From: Schleiferiaceae bacterium
GTDB taxonomy: Bacteria > Bacteroidota > Bacteroidia > Flavobacteriales > Schleiferiaceae
Assembly: GCA_028357285.1 (NCBI GenBank)
Contig: JAOMWM010000001.1
Coordinates: 1 to 64,000, forward strand
DNA length: 64,000 nt
Direction of reading: 5' to 3'
Part shown: positions 31,238 to 41,333 of the stretch, in pieces
How the letters are laid out: the number at the start of each line of letters is the position of its first letter
How positions within the stretch are numbered: position 1 is the first letter of the stretch
Program-made: the position numbers and the translations under genes
Notes under the pieces: generated by a model
Told to the model about the DNA's origin: nothing
Database searches by the model: none
What the model saw: the letters and a program-made list of their open reading frames with translations, nothing else

Positions 31238-32725
31238 CTATTGTTTAGGTTCTATTACTATGGTTTGAAGGGCTTGCGCATCAATAGCAATCAATCGCTC
31301 CGTTCCATCAATGTTCAAATCAAAACTTCGTGGCTGCTCACCCTCGTTAAAAACAACTACAACGATTGACCCATTTTCATTTTCAGCTGCCGTCACCATG
31401 AGATCTCCGTCGGTGTGGTTCACTTCCAGTACTTGCGCTCCAGGACGGATGTGCTTACTAAAATGTTTCATCACATAATACAGCGGTGTGTAGTAAATCT
31501 CGTCTTTTTCGGGGTCGACGATAATGGGTGCGATACACCAGTTTTTCGCCCAATTCGGGCCGCCCTGCGTATCTAAAACCATATTCCAATCTACCCAGCC
31601 CTGAACCCAGTGGTTCAGACATCCAATAATATCTCTTGCATAGCGATTCACTGGTGCGTATTTCGGATGCAGGTAGCGGTTTTCTTCTTCGCGCCAGTAA
31701 TACCCCCAATCGGTCGCCTCTTTTTGCCAATACCAAGCATCATCTCGCCAAACAGGGACCTGATTATCTACACATGCCTCGGTCTGAAGTAAAATCTTCT
31801 CAGGTGCAGCATTTCGTGCATAGTCCAGTATATCCGGAAAATAATCATACGTGCTTTCGTACCAATGCACAGCCATACCGTCATAGTAGCGCTTTGTGGT
31901 ATCGTCACGGTACATCACATCTGCCCATTCGGGCACTCCTTGGCGGTTCTGATCGTATCCCATAATAACGAGATCGCCTTTTCCGTCTGCTTCGAGCTGG
32001 GGACCTAGATGATTCACGACAAAATCAGTCATTTCCTCAGGCGAGTAATGCATACTCTCCCAATTATTCCCGTTACCGTGCGGCTCGTTTTCTACCGTAA
32101 AACCCCAAATATCAATGCCTTCTTCACGATAGGCGTCAACGTATTTGCTAAAAAACAAGGCCCACGTATCGTAGTACTCTTTTTTGAGTTTCCCGCCTAC
32201 GTAGTTATTGTTGTCCTTCATCCACGGTGCTGCTGACCATGGGGAACCAAATATTTTAAATCCTTCTTTTGAAACCCCTTGTGCATCTTTAATCATTGGA
32301 AGGATATCTGCGCGATCCGGGTCGATGGTAAAGTGCTCTAACGCTGTATCTCCCTCAACGGGTGTGTAGGAATAATTTGAAACCGAAAAATCACATGAGT
32401 TCATGTGCGTGCGGGTCAATGAATATGCCGCCCCTTCTTCCCCAAAATAGGCATCGATGATTTCCGTTCTATTTTCAGGACCGAGTAGGTTGATATTATG
32501 CGCCGTGGCTTCTGTGAAAGCGCCGCCAAAGCCTAGAATGGTTTGTTTTCTTTTTTTCGTGTCAATCGAAACGGCTGAATGTTGTTCTGATTTTTGAAAA
32601 TCATCTTTAACCGCATGTAAATTGCCGCTCGCGGAGGTTTCAAAAACATTCATGTTGATTGTATTATTTGATGTACAACTGACTAAGGCCATGACTGAAA
32701 GTAAGAACCAAACTGATTTTCTCAT
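31238..32725 (-). CDS. GH30 family glycoside hydrolase, lipoprotein
   Basis: Start placed at MRKSVWFLLSVMALVSCTS; GFGGAFTEATAHNINLL, FGSPWSAAPWMKDN, GFTVENEPHGN, LLQTEAC motifs of GH30. Confidence 0.88.
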   Translation of the reverse strand: MRKSVWFLLSVMALVSCTSNNTINMNVFETSASGNLHAVKDDFQKSEQHSAVSIDTKKRKQTILGFGGAFTEATAHNINLLGPENRTEIIDAYFGEEGAAYSLTRTHMNSCDFSVSNYSYTPVEGDTALEHFTIDPDRADILPMIKDAQGVSKEGFKIFGSPWSAAPWMKDNNNYVGGKLKKEYYDTWALFFSKYVDAYREEGIDIWGFTVENEPHGNGNNWESMHYSPEEMTDFVVNHLGPQLEADGKGDLVIMGYDQNRQGVPEWADVMYRDDTTKRYYDGMAVHWYESTYDYFPDILDYARNAAPEKILLQTEACVDNQVPVWRDDAWYWQKEATDWGYYWREEENRYLHPKYAPVNRYARDIIGCLNHWVQGWVDWNMVLDTQGGPNWAKNWCIAPIIVDPEKDEIYYTPLYYVMKHFSKHIRPGAQVLEVNHTDGDLMVTAAENENGSIVVVVFNEGEQPRSFDLNIDGTERLIAIDAQALQTIVIEPKQ

Positions 32726-32726
32726 G

Positions 32727-33716
32727 CTATTGTGTTTTTGTGAAACGTGCTTTAACGACTTCAAAGACTTCCTTCTTTTCTCGATTAATATCTACGATTC
32801 CCCAATATTCTTCGTTCGGCGATCCATCATAAGGTACGCCAGAACTGTGAGGTGCCCAACCACCAATATCTTGTGTATCGGGATTGCCTGCTTTCCACCA
32901 ACCGTCGGTAAAAGAGAACAATGTGATACCCTGGAATTGGCCCTCATGTGCCATAATTTCATCTAAAATATGCGCTACGGCAACTGCCTGTGCTTTTTGA
33001 TTCTCCCCTTTTGTGAATGAATCTGTCGCTATGGTCATGTAACTATCCGACCCCACCTCCGAGAAATAAAATGGCTTATCACTGGACTTTGCCCAATCAT
33101 CAAATAACGATCCCGGTGCATCCCAACGATACACGTTGAAGCCCCACATGTCAAGATTACGTCCTTTGTACAAAGCAATAGAATCTGGGAGTTCCCCGTG
33201 TGCCGTTGCTACAGGATGAAGTGTATCTATCCTGTGTATCGCTTCTACAGCTTGTTCTAGGGCGTCGTACCAATTATTCAAATCGTCGCCAAACCATTCT
33301 GGATGGTAGTTGTACTCATTACCTAATTCCCAAAGGAAAATAGCAGGGTGTCCTTTGAATTGGGCGACATAATCAATGAAACTACCCGATAAAATATCAT
33401 AAATGCTGTCTTGATTGTAGCCAAAACTTGTGATTACCCGCATATCCGCAGCGGCTATTTTATCCAAAACGGCTTCATCAGCAATAGGGACATATACGCG
33501 TATCGTTGTAACACCGGCTTCCTTCATAAGTGCGAGATCTTCTTCGAGTGTTTCCCATCTACGTAAAGTATCTCCAACAGGAACTGGGTGATAACAGATT
33601 GCTCTGAAGTACGACGAAGAATCGCTCGACGTATTATTTTCTGCTTCTATTGCATCCCTTGTGGTGCAGGCAGTAAGAATCGATAGACCTAGTACTAAAT
33701 TTAAGATCCTCCTCAT
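32727..33716 (-). CDS. TIM-barrel glycoside hydrolase-like lipoprotein, family unclear (clan GH-A-like)
   Basis: 329 aa; lipobox LSILTACT; IFLWELGNEYNYHP (acid/base) and PFYFSEVGSDSY (nucleophile) motifs. Confidence 0.65.
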   Translation of the reverse strand: MRRILNLVLGLSILTACTTRDAIEAENNTSSDSSSYFRAICYHPVPVGDTLRRWETLEEDLALMKEAGVTTIRVYVPIADEAVLDKIAAADMRVITSFGYNQDSIYDILSGSFIDYVAQFKGHPAIFLWELGNEYNYHPEWFGDDLNNWYDALEQAVEAIHRIDTLHPVATAHGELPDSIALYKGRNLDMWGFNVYRWDAPGSLFDDWAKSSDKPFYFSEVGSDSYMTIATDSFTKGENQKAQAVAVAHILDEIMAHEGQFQGITLFSFTDGWWKAGNPDTQDIGGWAPHSSGVPYDGSPNEEYWGIVDINREKKEVFEVVKARFTKTQ

Positions 33717-34981
33717 TATCTTCTTCTTTTTGGCGCGCTAACCGTTTGGAGCATCGCCGTTGTATCTCCTCCAAAGGTTTTAGTAATGGGATTGCCTCCT
33801 CTTAATAAACCTTCAAAATCTCCATTATCCACGGACTCCCATAAAGCAAACTTTGCCTTACCCTCGAGGGTGATTAGTCCGAAATGATTCTCGGATCCTT
33901 CAGGGTGGTTAGAGTCTTTCCATTTCTCGTCAAACGCTTCGAAATAAAAACAGCTTATGCCTTCCGCATCCGTCCATTCGCGCATGGCTTGGTGGTATAG
34001 CGATTGTTTGTATTCATCTGCGGCGAAAGAACCATTATTACCGTATAAGCCCACACTGACTGAAGACCAACCCGTCTCGCCAATGTGTATGGGCTTCTCG
34101 GGATCGATTCCGTGAACATAAGACTTCACACTTTCATATTGACCTTGTGCGTAAAAAGCCGCACGCTGCATAGCTGAAAGCACCCTGTCGTGGTCGGAAT
34201 AGCCTTCTTCATCGGAGGCGGGACTTTCCCAGTAGGCGCTATTGTAGTGCGTATCGTGAAACGGATACGTGTGCGCGCTGACATAGTCTACTGCTTTAAC
34301 TAGTTCCACTAATTCAGGTAAGTGGTAGTCCGATTCTCCTCCGCCCCAAGAAGCGAAGTTATCTGAAGAGGTAATCCATAAATCTGGCGATAATTTCCCC
34401 ATTTTTTTCAACTCTTGTAAGTAATTCACATACTTTAGAATGACTGAGGGATGTACAAAATAGCTTGCCGCCCAATGCACCATGGCCTCGTTACCTACCG
34501 CAATAATCTTTACGATATCGGGGTATTCATTCGCATAGCGCACAGCTTTCTGAATCTCACTTTCATTATTCGTTGCATCTTCAATAGAATGGTCAGGATG
34601 ATCCGTCCATGCGTTCAGACAATCCATCCAAGCACCTAGCATAACGTACATTTCGAACGTCGAATCCTCCTCTTTCAATTCGCGAATGGCTTTTAAAATA
34701 TTTGCTGCATGAGGTAATTGCAAGTTGTACGTGCGTAAAATCTTAATGCCCATGGCGGACATGATTTTCAAATCTTCCTTCAACTGTGGAACCGTTGGTT
34801 GGTTGGCACGCTCCTTTCCACGATAACCTCCAAACGAAATGGCTCTGTATTCGGGGTTGGCTAAAATTTCAGCGGCGGCTTTAGATTTTGTCATAGGTGT
34901 ATCTTTAGATGAACAAGAAAACAAGCTTGCTGCCAATAGAAATACCACGGCTACATTTCTTAGTCCTCTTTTCATCTCCAT
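33716..34981 (-). CDS. GH17-like glycoside hydrolase lipoprotein
   Basis: 421 aa; lipobox LLAASLFSCSS; KIIAVGNEAMVHW and PIHIGETGWSSVSVG motifs. Confidence 0.8.
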   Translation of the reverse strand: MEMKRGLRNVAVVFLLAASLFSCSSKDTPMTKSKAAAEILANPEYRAISFGGYRGKERANQPTVPQLKEDLKIMSAMGIKILRTYNLQLPHAANILKAIRELKEEDSTFEMYVMLGAWMDCLNAWTDHPDHSIEDATNNESEIQKAVRYANEYPDIVKIIAVGNEAMVHWAASYFVHPSVILKYVNYLQELKKMGKLSPDLWITSSDNFASWGGGESDYHLPELVELVKAVDYVSAHTYPFHDTHYNSAYWESPASDEEGYSDHDRVLSAMQRAAFYAQGQYESVKSYVHGIDPEKPIHIGETGWSSVSVGLYGNNGSFAADEYKQSLYHQAMREWTDAEGISCFYFEAFDEKWKDSNHPEGSENHFGLITLEGKAKFALWESVDNGDFEGLLRGGNPITKTFGGDTTAMLQTVSAPKRRR

Positions 34982-34983
34982 TC

Positions 34984-37900
34984 TTATTTTACTACGGTTA
35001 CCTCCAAACGAAGAACTTTACCCGTACGTTGGAACAATTCATTCGTCCATTCTTTACCAAGCGTTGTTCCTTCGATAGTGCTTGTAGAGGATGCTGTAAT
35101 CACTGTAATGCTCGAGGTAGCTCCTAAACGGTAAACGATAGGAACTTGACAATAGGTAAAGGCCAACGAACCTGCTTGAAGTTCAATTTGCTCTTTCTTG
35201 TTGTTTAAAGCGATGTAGTTGAATGTTTTCGGCTCAGACAAAAACTCTTCGCTGCGAAGGATTTTTGGAACAAACGATAATTGGCCACCCGTGACATGAA
35301 CGCCCAATTCTCCGAAGCGACTGATCAAATCCTCTTTGACTTGACCCGTCATTCCTGGTTGTTGAGCACCTTTTCCTCCTGGCGTATGTGAATATGGGTC
35401 TGTTGGGAATGCACCATACAATTCAGGCGATTTATGCGCACCAATACCCGCAAGAACTTCAAAGTAATGGTCAAACATTCTTCCTACCAAGTTTTGATCA
35501 TCGCCTGCGAGCGCAGCATTCGTGTTTTCATAGGTAGCTAGAAGCAGTTTTGAAACCATGTGCCAGTAAATGGATCCCAGTCCTTCATAACCGAAGAATG
35601 TGCCCGAACGTCCAGTGAACGATTTATGATCGAAGACCTCCTCAAATACGGTTGCTAGCAATGAACGGTCCTTCATTACGAGGGCTGCATATTTTGCCGG
35701 CAGTGCGTCTAAGGCCGCATGCAAACTGTTGACATTATTAAACATACCGTTAAAGTGGTATTGCCCATTACGATCCCTCAGTACAACGGTTTTATTTCCG
35801 TCCGCAACTAGAACTTTAACGAGTTCTGAGGCTTCAGCACGGGCTGTGGGAATACAGTTTTTATCAACGAATCTAGGCAGCTCTTTGTTTGGATATAAAA
35901 TGTAGCTGTATTGATCTTCACGGAATAAGGCGCTTGCTTTCAAAGCGTCTAAAACCCCGGCACCTTCATGTGCGCTTAAATATTTTGAACTCAATACGGC
36001 CACTTGACCTTCAAGCATCTCTGGCAAATAGCTGATCTTAACACCCGATTCTGTGACCGTCATTAGATTGTAGGCATGGTACAATCCGTCCTTGCGCTTG
36101 TTTGCGTCAATTGAATGCTCCATGTACGCAGTTGCAGTCTGCGCAAATGAACGAACGTCAGCTAAAGAAACTGAGGTATACGTTCCTGAAAAGCCTTTTT
36201 CATAAATGCGTTTTCTGTAAGCACTCGCTGGCTCGCCGACACCGTCTAAAACGAGCTTGCGATCGGCGTCTGAAATAGAACCGATCAACAAATTTTGATG
36301 GGCCTCTAACGTTGTTTTCACACTCGTAAAGAAAGTGGCCAATTCCGCTGAAATCTTCACTTCTTCACCTGCATCAGCAAGCAACCCGTCCATAAAACTT
36401 AGGAATCGACGCAAATAGTACAACGTAACCATACTAACGCCGTTACCTACGAGGGCATTATTCGCATCGTTCCATTCAGGGCGCTGTGTATTCATCCAAA
36501 TGCCACCTTCTGGAATAAAGTTTGAAACCTTTGCTAGCACTGTTGCTAGAATTTTCTCAATAAAATTCACCTTATGGATGGCCTGATTCGCATTGATAAT
36601 TAAGGCGCCATCGACACCAAGGCTTGCGCGTTTTGCTTGAATAGCATCTTCGGCCTCATGGTCAAAATCAATGGTGTTCTTCGGGTCTTTTAGAAGATCT
36701 CCATACTCCTTAATACGGTAAGGAACATTCGCATAAACAAAGTGGTCCTGCGTGAAGTATTCCTTCAGTGTTCCTGGATAATATTCTTCGATGAACTCGA
36801 GGAACTTGAGGAGATAAATGATTTGATGATCGCCCCAATACCCGATGTAAGACCATGGGTTGTCTGGTTCGATAGTTTCCCAATCAAACCCGTCTTTAAT
36901 GACGCGATAGGGATTGTATCCATCGAATGTAGTTGCATTTAAGAATTTATGAATCATGCCCTCCATAAATTCCGGGTAAGAATGCGCTAACGCTTCCCAA
37001 TTCTGAAAAATATCACGCCAATTTCCCTGATAATCTAAAATCTTAGAGCCATCAACTTCATTGCGCGTATTGATTGAAAACTTATTCCAAGGTCGAGATG
37101 GATCTCCATGGCGACGACTGAATTTTAACGGCAAGTATTCGTAACTCAAGCGCTTAAAATCGGCGTCTGTTGCTTCAGTAGCAAGAGCCTTTAACGTTTG
37201 AAGCGTAAAGGTTTCTTTAAGTCCTACTAAGGTTGACTCTACCCTCTTGTAGACCTCAATATTTGCTTTGTGTATGTAGTTGGTGAAATCCGCTTTTTCA
37301 ATGGTGTAATTGTCATCAAATATCCCACCGCGCATAATGTTGAACATGGTGTTCGCGAAGTGACGGATGTTTAATAATCGGTCATTCGTCAGCTGCAAGC
37401 CGTCTGAAGCCGCCACCAATTCCACGAGATGTGCTGAACCTTCTTCCACATCGGCCGCGACTTCCGCATGTAAAGCCTCAGGATTTTCAAGTGCCGCCAT
37501 CAGATTGGCTACTTCTACAGGTCCTTTATTGACGTCTGCTAAAATGCTCCAGTGCTCCGCAGCACCGGCTGGAAGTTCAACCGTATCACAAAGCATGTAA
37601 GCGCCACGCTCTGCCTTAATGTCTATTTCCTGTATCGGCATTTCGCCGTTTCTAAAAGAATTCAGTTGCTTTGAGGACAAGAGTTTGGTAGCGTTTGGTC
37701 TGCCAAGCGACCATGCCACGTTTGAACGTAAAGCCTCACTTGGTTCTGCCTTATCCACTATGATAGCACTCAAGGAAAATAGACCTAGGCCCACTGACGC
37801 CTCAAGTTCACACTTCTTATAGGCATCTACTAGATTGCTGCTTGCATTTTGAAGTGCGTCTTCAACCCCGTATGGGAGCAAGTTTTGAAGCCCATCGATG

Positions 37901-38433
37901 AATTCGATTGAGACAGTCTCTGAACTGTGATTGATTAAAGCTGATTTACGTACAAAACCAAATTTATCGCTAGAATTCCACTCGTAACTAAAGGTCAAAC
38001 CTAAGTCGTGATTCACTTCCTCAAACTTTACTTTATTACCGTAGGAGTTTTTGTATAGGTTACGACTTATGTCGTAGATACCTCCATATTGTGTGGAGAA
38101 TGGTTCCCAAAGACTCGTTTTTTCTGAACGAGAAACTAAACACAATGTCTTTGATCCAGTAGTCTCTGAAGACTCTGTGATTTTATCGTCAGTGTAATAC
38201 GGAAACAATGCAAAGTTGCTGTTCTTACGACCTGCAGTTAGACCGCCTGTACTGGATATAAACATCCAGTGGTTTGAATTACTCACGATACTCATGAAGA
38301 AGGGACGCATCGCATCGTAGTTCGTAATTTTATAGAAAGTATCGCCATCAATCTTAACCTCCGTTCCGCTAACTTCATCGAAAGAGGTGGCCAATTTTTG
38401 TACGCCTAAGTAAATTTCTTTGTGTGTCTTCAT
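34984..38433 (-). CDS. GH149/GH161-like inverting beta-1,3-glucan phosphorylase, cytoplasmic
   Basis: 1149 aa, no signal peptide; GNWRDIFQNWEAL, MNTQRPEWNDANNALVG (GH94-like WND acid motif), KGAQQPGMTGQVKEDLISRFGELGV; size matches beta-1,3-glucan phosphorylases; sits among laminarinase-type GHs. Confidence 0.65.
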   Translation of the reverse strand: MKTHKEIYLGVQKLATSFDEVSGTEVKIDGDTFYKITNYDAMRPFFMSIVSNSNHWMFISSTGGLTAGRKNSNFALFPYYTDDKITESSETTGSKTLCLVSRSEKTSLWEPFSTQYGGIYDISRNLYKNSYGNKVKFEEVNHDLGLTFSYEWNSSDKFGFVRKSALINHSSETVSIEFIDGLQNLLPYGVEDALQNASSNLVDAYKKCELEASVGLGLFSLSAIIVDKAEPSEALRSNVAWSLGRPNATKLLSSKQLNSFRNGEMPIQEIDIKAERGAYMLCDTVELPAGAAEHWSILADVNKGPVEVANLMAALENPEALHAEVAADVEEGSAHLVELVAASDGLQLTNDRLLNIRHFANTMFNIMRGGIFDDNYTIEKADFTNYIHKANIEVYKRVESTLVGLKETFTLQTLKALATEATDADFKRLSYEYLPLKFSRRHGDPSRPWNKFSINTRNEVDGSKILDYQGNWRDIFQNWEALAHSYPEFMEGMIHKFLNATTFDGYNPYRVIKDGFDWETIEPDNPWSYIGYWGDHQIIYLLKFLEFIEEYYPGTLKEYFTQDHFVYANVPYRIKEYGDLLKDPKNTIDFDHEAEDAIQAKRASLGVDGALIINANQAIHKVNFIEKILATVLAKVSNFIPEGGIWMNTQRPEWNDANNALVGNGVSMVTLYYLRRFLSFMDGLLADAGEEVKISAELATFFTSVKTTLEAHQNLLIGSISDADRKLVLDGVGEPASAYRKRIYEKGFSGTYTSVSLADVRSFAQTATAYMEHSIDANKRKDGLYHAYNLMTVTESGVKISYLPEMLEGQVAVLSSKYLSAHEGAGVLDALKASALFREDQYSYILYPNKELPRFVDKNCIPTARAEASELVKVLVADGNKTVVLRDRNGQYHFNGMFNNVNSLHAALDALPAKYAALVMKDRSLLATVFEEVFDHKSFTGRSGTFFGYEGLGSIYWHMVSKLLLATYENTNAALAGDDQNLVGRMFDHYFEVLAGIGAHKSPELYGAFPTDPYSHTPGGKGAQQPGMTGQVKEDLISRFGELGVHVTGGQLSFVPKILRSEEFLSEPKTFNYIALNNKKEQIELQAGSLAFTYCQVPIVYRLGATSSITVITASSTSTIEGTTLGKEWTNELFQRTGKVLRLEVTVVK

Positions 38434-38734
38434 TCTAAAATTCCCGTTTCGCAGGACTTTTAAGTTTAATAGGTCAGAAATACATTTAATCGAAGTTTCA
38501 GGCAGTTAGACCCTCGTAAACGAAAGGCTTGCTAAATAACAGTGGCATGAACACGACATACATCGCGCTCAAAACTGACTAAAACATTTGTAAAATCAAG
38601 GCTTTCAGAGCTCTTAAGTTTACCGTTGACAATGATAATAACTACGATTAAGACCAACGCCGGACAATTACAGGACAAAACGCTATTTCGTAGACTAAAG
38701 GGGTTTTATTCACCTTTTAATCTACAAGACAATC

Positions 38735-40390
38735 TTGAAGAAATTAACTTTAGCGTTTCGCTTTAACATCTTAATCATGCGCTCAAGTATTCTTCTTACT
38801 CTTTTCATTTCATTCCTAATTACCCCGATCGCCTCTGGTCAATGTGGTCAGAATTACGACCGTGATGTGCGCCGAATTGTCAAAAAAGCTGAAAAACTGC
38901 CTCACGAGAAAACTAGAATTGTTTTTGCCGGAAGCTCCACCTTTCGACTCTGGGACAACATGGCTGAGAGTTTCCCAGAATACGAAGTGGTCAATACCGG
39001 CATAGGAGGCTCATGCTTCGATGATCTTTACCGTTATAAAGACGGGCTCATTTCGGGCACCAAGCCAGATATCCTCGTTATCTATGAAGGGGACAATGAT
39101 ATCGTGCATGTAGGGGAAGACGGGAACCAACGAGCCGTATTTGATATTCATTCGGATGCATGGAAACTTATGAATTGGATCCAGAATACGCACCCTAATC
39201 TTCCCGTGTTTCTTCTTTCACCTAAACCATCGCCTTCGCGATGGGAACACCTAGCAAGGTACAAGGCAGTAAACAGCCGTCTGGAAGAATTAACCCAGGC
39301 ATATAACTACTACTTCATGGATTGCTGGCCTTGGCTCACCGACAACAACGGACAGGTTATTCCCGGGCTGTTCATATCTGATAAGCTCCACTTAAATGCT
39401 CAAGGGAACCAAATTCTTGGCCGTTTTATGGCGGAAGCCATTCGCAATTCCTATCTAGACGAACGAACACTTGATGCATTCGTAGACCAATGGCACCTAG
39501 CCGCTGCTACGGCAGATTCGGCAGCTTATTTCGGGGCCTTTTATAACGAACAAAGCATCTTCCAAGGCACCGACGGCGGTGAGTATTGGACCGCCGGAGA
39601 ATTCCTAGCTTGGGCCGCTCCTTACTTCCGAAGAGAAAGCGCTTGGACCTTCGAGGCCTTCGAACGCCATTGGTACAGAAAAGGAAATACGCTATGGTTC
39701 AATGAACGGTTAGATTCACCGCACATGGGCAAATGCCGCGGTGTTGGCGTTGTACGCGCCACAAGTGATGGCCTGAAAATAGACCACTACAGCTTGAGCT
39801 TTGAAGTACCCAATGAAGTCGTTGGGGACTTGGTTCCGTTGGCCACACCGGAACGTATTGAGGTATTGAAGTACCAACAAGAATTGGACGATTTTTATAC
39901 CGATTCTACTACGAGTCCTCTCAAACCTGAAGAGCGGGCGGCCTTCCACGGACATGAATTCTTTAGCTATAATCCAGAGATGGTTGTTGAGACGCAGATT
40001 AGGGTGCTCGAAAATGAACCGTGGTTCAATATGGCGACCAGTTCAGGGGTGAGAAGAGAATACCGCCGATATGCCAAGACAACCTTTGAACTGCGCGGAC
40101 AAACTTTAGAATTGTTCCTCTACCAAAGCAAAAGGTTGATGGCCATAGAAGAGTACCAGGACCACCTCTTCCTTCCATTTATGGATAAAACTACAGGGGT
40201 GAGCACATACGGCACGGGCCGATTCATGGACATTACCAAGCCCGAGGGAACCACGATGGTCTTGGATTTTAATTATGCCTATAATCCCTATTGCGCGTAT
40301 ACTGACGGCTATTCCTGCCCCATCACCCCGCAAGAGAATTTCATTGATATCGAAATAAATGCCGGGATTAAAGGACCATTGGATCATTAA
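38735..40390 (+). CDS. three-domain protein: SGNH/GDSL hydrolase + SnoaL/DUF4440-like + DUF1684-like
   Basis: 551 aa; SGNH blocks (VFAGSSTFRLW, GIGGS, EGDNDI, DKLHLNAQG), SnoaL-like middle, and DUF1684-like C-terminus (FNYAYNPYCAYTDGYSCPITPQENFIDIEINAGIKG). Start may be at MRSSILL (38777). Confidence 0.8.
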   Translation: MKKLTLAFRFNILIMRSSILLTLFISFLITPIASGQCGQNYDRDVRRIVKKAEKLPHEKTRIVFAGSSTFRLWDNMAESFPEYEVVNTGIGGSCFDDLYRYKDGLISGTKPDILVIYEGDNDIVHVGEDGNQRAVFDIHSDAWKLMNWIQNTHPNLPVFLLSPKPSPSRWEHLARYKAVNSRLEELTQAYNYYFMDCWPWLTDNNGQVIPGLFISDKLHLNAQGNQILGRFMAEAIRNSYLDERTLDAFVDQWHLAAATADSAAYFGAFYNEQSIFQGTDGGEYWTAGEFLAWAAPYFRRESAWTFEAFERHWYRKGNTLWFNERLDSPHMGKCRGVGVVRATSDGLKIDHYSLSFEVPNEVVGDLVPLATPERIEVLKYQQELDDFYTDSTTSPLKPEERAAFHGHEFFSYNPEMVVETQIRVLENEPWFNMATSSGVRREYRRYAKTTFELRGQTLELFLYQSKRLMAIEEYQDHLFLPFMDKTTGVSTYGTGRFMDITKPEGTTMVLDFNYAYNPYCAYTDGYSCPITPQENFIDIEINAGIKGPLDH

Positions 40391-40452
40391 TAAAGCCCTC
40401 ACAATCAGTTGGTTATTTTTCTTATCTTTAGAAAGAACAAAATCAACACACT

Positions 40453-41232
40453 ATGAAAACGACCACATTTTTGGTGGCTGCAGGGTTACTCGCTATTTCC
40501 TGTGCAGCGCCACAAGAGGACCTCGTATCCATTCCAGAACCCCCCATTCTTGAAGACGGGGCCTATTCGCTGGACAAATCCGTCTGGACGTATACCGATT
40601 CCACCGCAACATTTAAACCGCAGCAAATTAAAATCTACGCTGAAGGCCGCTATATGTTCGCTACATGGAATGACGAAACAGGCAGTCCCTCTATTGGGGC
40701 CGGTACTGTTCAAACTAAAAACGGCAAGCTCTATGAGATGCCTTTGTACAATGCTAACGGCATTGTTGATTCAGGAACCGTGTTTGAATTAAACATAATC
40801 AAAACGACCTTAGGATTCGAGCAGGAAATAAAAGGCATACAACTAGAAGACAACTCGAGTATTGACTTGTTTGAAAGCTGGAATAAGCTTGAAGGTGAAG
40901 CCTCACCTTACGACGGATTATGGCAACTCAGTTCAAGAAACGAAGTTAACGGCGTTAGTGATTTCAGTGAGATTAAAATGATAGGTGGCGGGCATTTTGT
41001 TTGGTACCATACGTGGTCAGGTGATTCTACGGATCATGCAGACTTCGGCTATGGCGCCTTTATTGACAATGGGAACGGAATTGTAACGGAAGTTGCTCAG
41101 GCGGGCTCAATAGCGGGATATGAAGGAGAATGGTCTGTCAATTATGTAAAAGTTGGAGCAGACATGATTCAACAGACTTATGTTAACGAAGCAACCGGGG
41201 AGGAATTTATCCAAAACTACAAACGACTATAA
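40453..41232 (+). CDS. lipoprotein of unknown function with two lipocalin-like repeats
   Basis: 259 aa; lipobox GLLAISCAA; internal similarity between QQIKIYAEGRYMFATW and SEIKMIGGGHFVWYHTW units. Confidence 0.65.
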   Translation: MKTTTFLVAAGLLAISCAAPQEDLVSIPEPPILEDGAYSLDKSVWTYTDSTATFKPQQIKIYAEGRYMFATWNDETGSPSIGAGTVQTKNGKLYEMPLYNANGIVDSGTVFELNIIKTTLGFEQEIKGIQLEDNSSIDLFESWNKLEGEASPYDGLWQLSSRNEVNGVSDFSEIKMIGGGHFVWYHTWSGDSTDHADFGYGAFIDNGNGIVTEVAQAGSIAGYEGEWSVNYVKVGADMIQQTYVNEATGEEFIQNYKRL

Positions 41233-41333
41233 ATTGGAAGCTTACGTGTGGCTTTATTGTCTGAGAAATGTCTGCTAAAAAACTTTTTTAATTGGGAAGG
41301 GCAACGAGCTTTACAGAGTAATAAATTCGCAAC

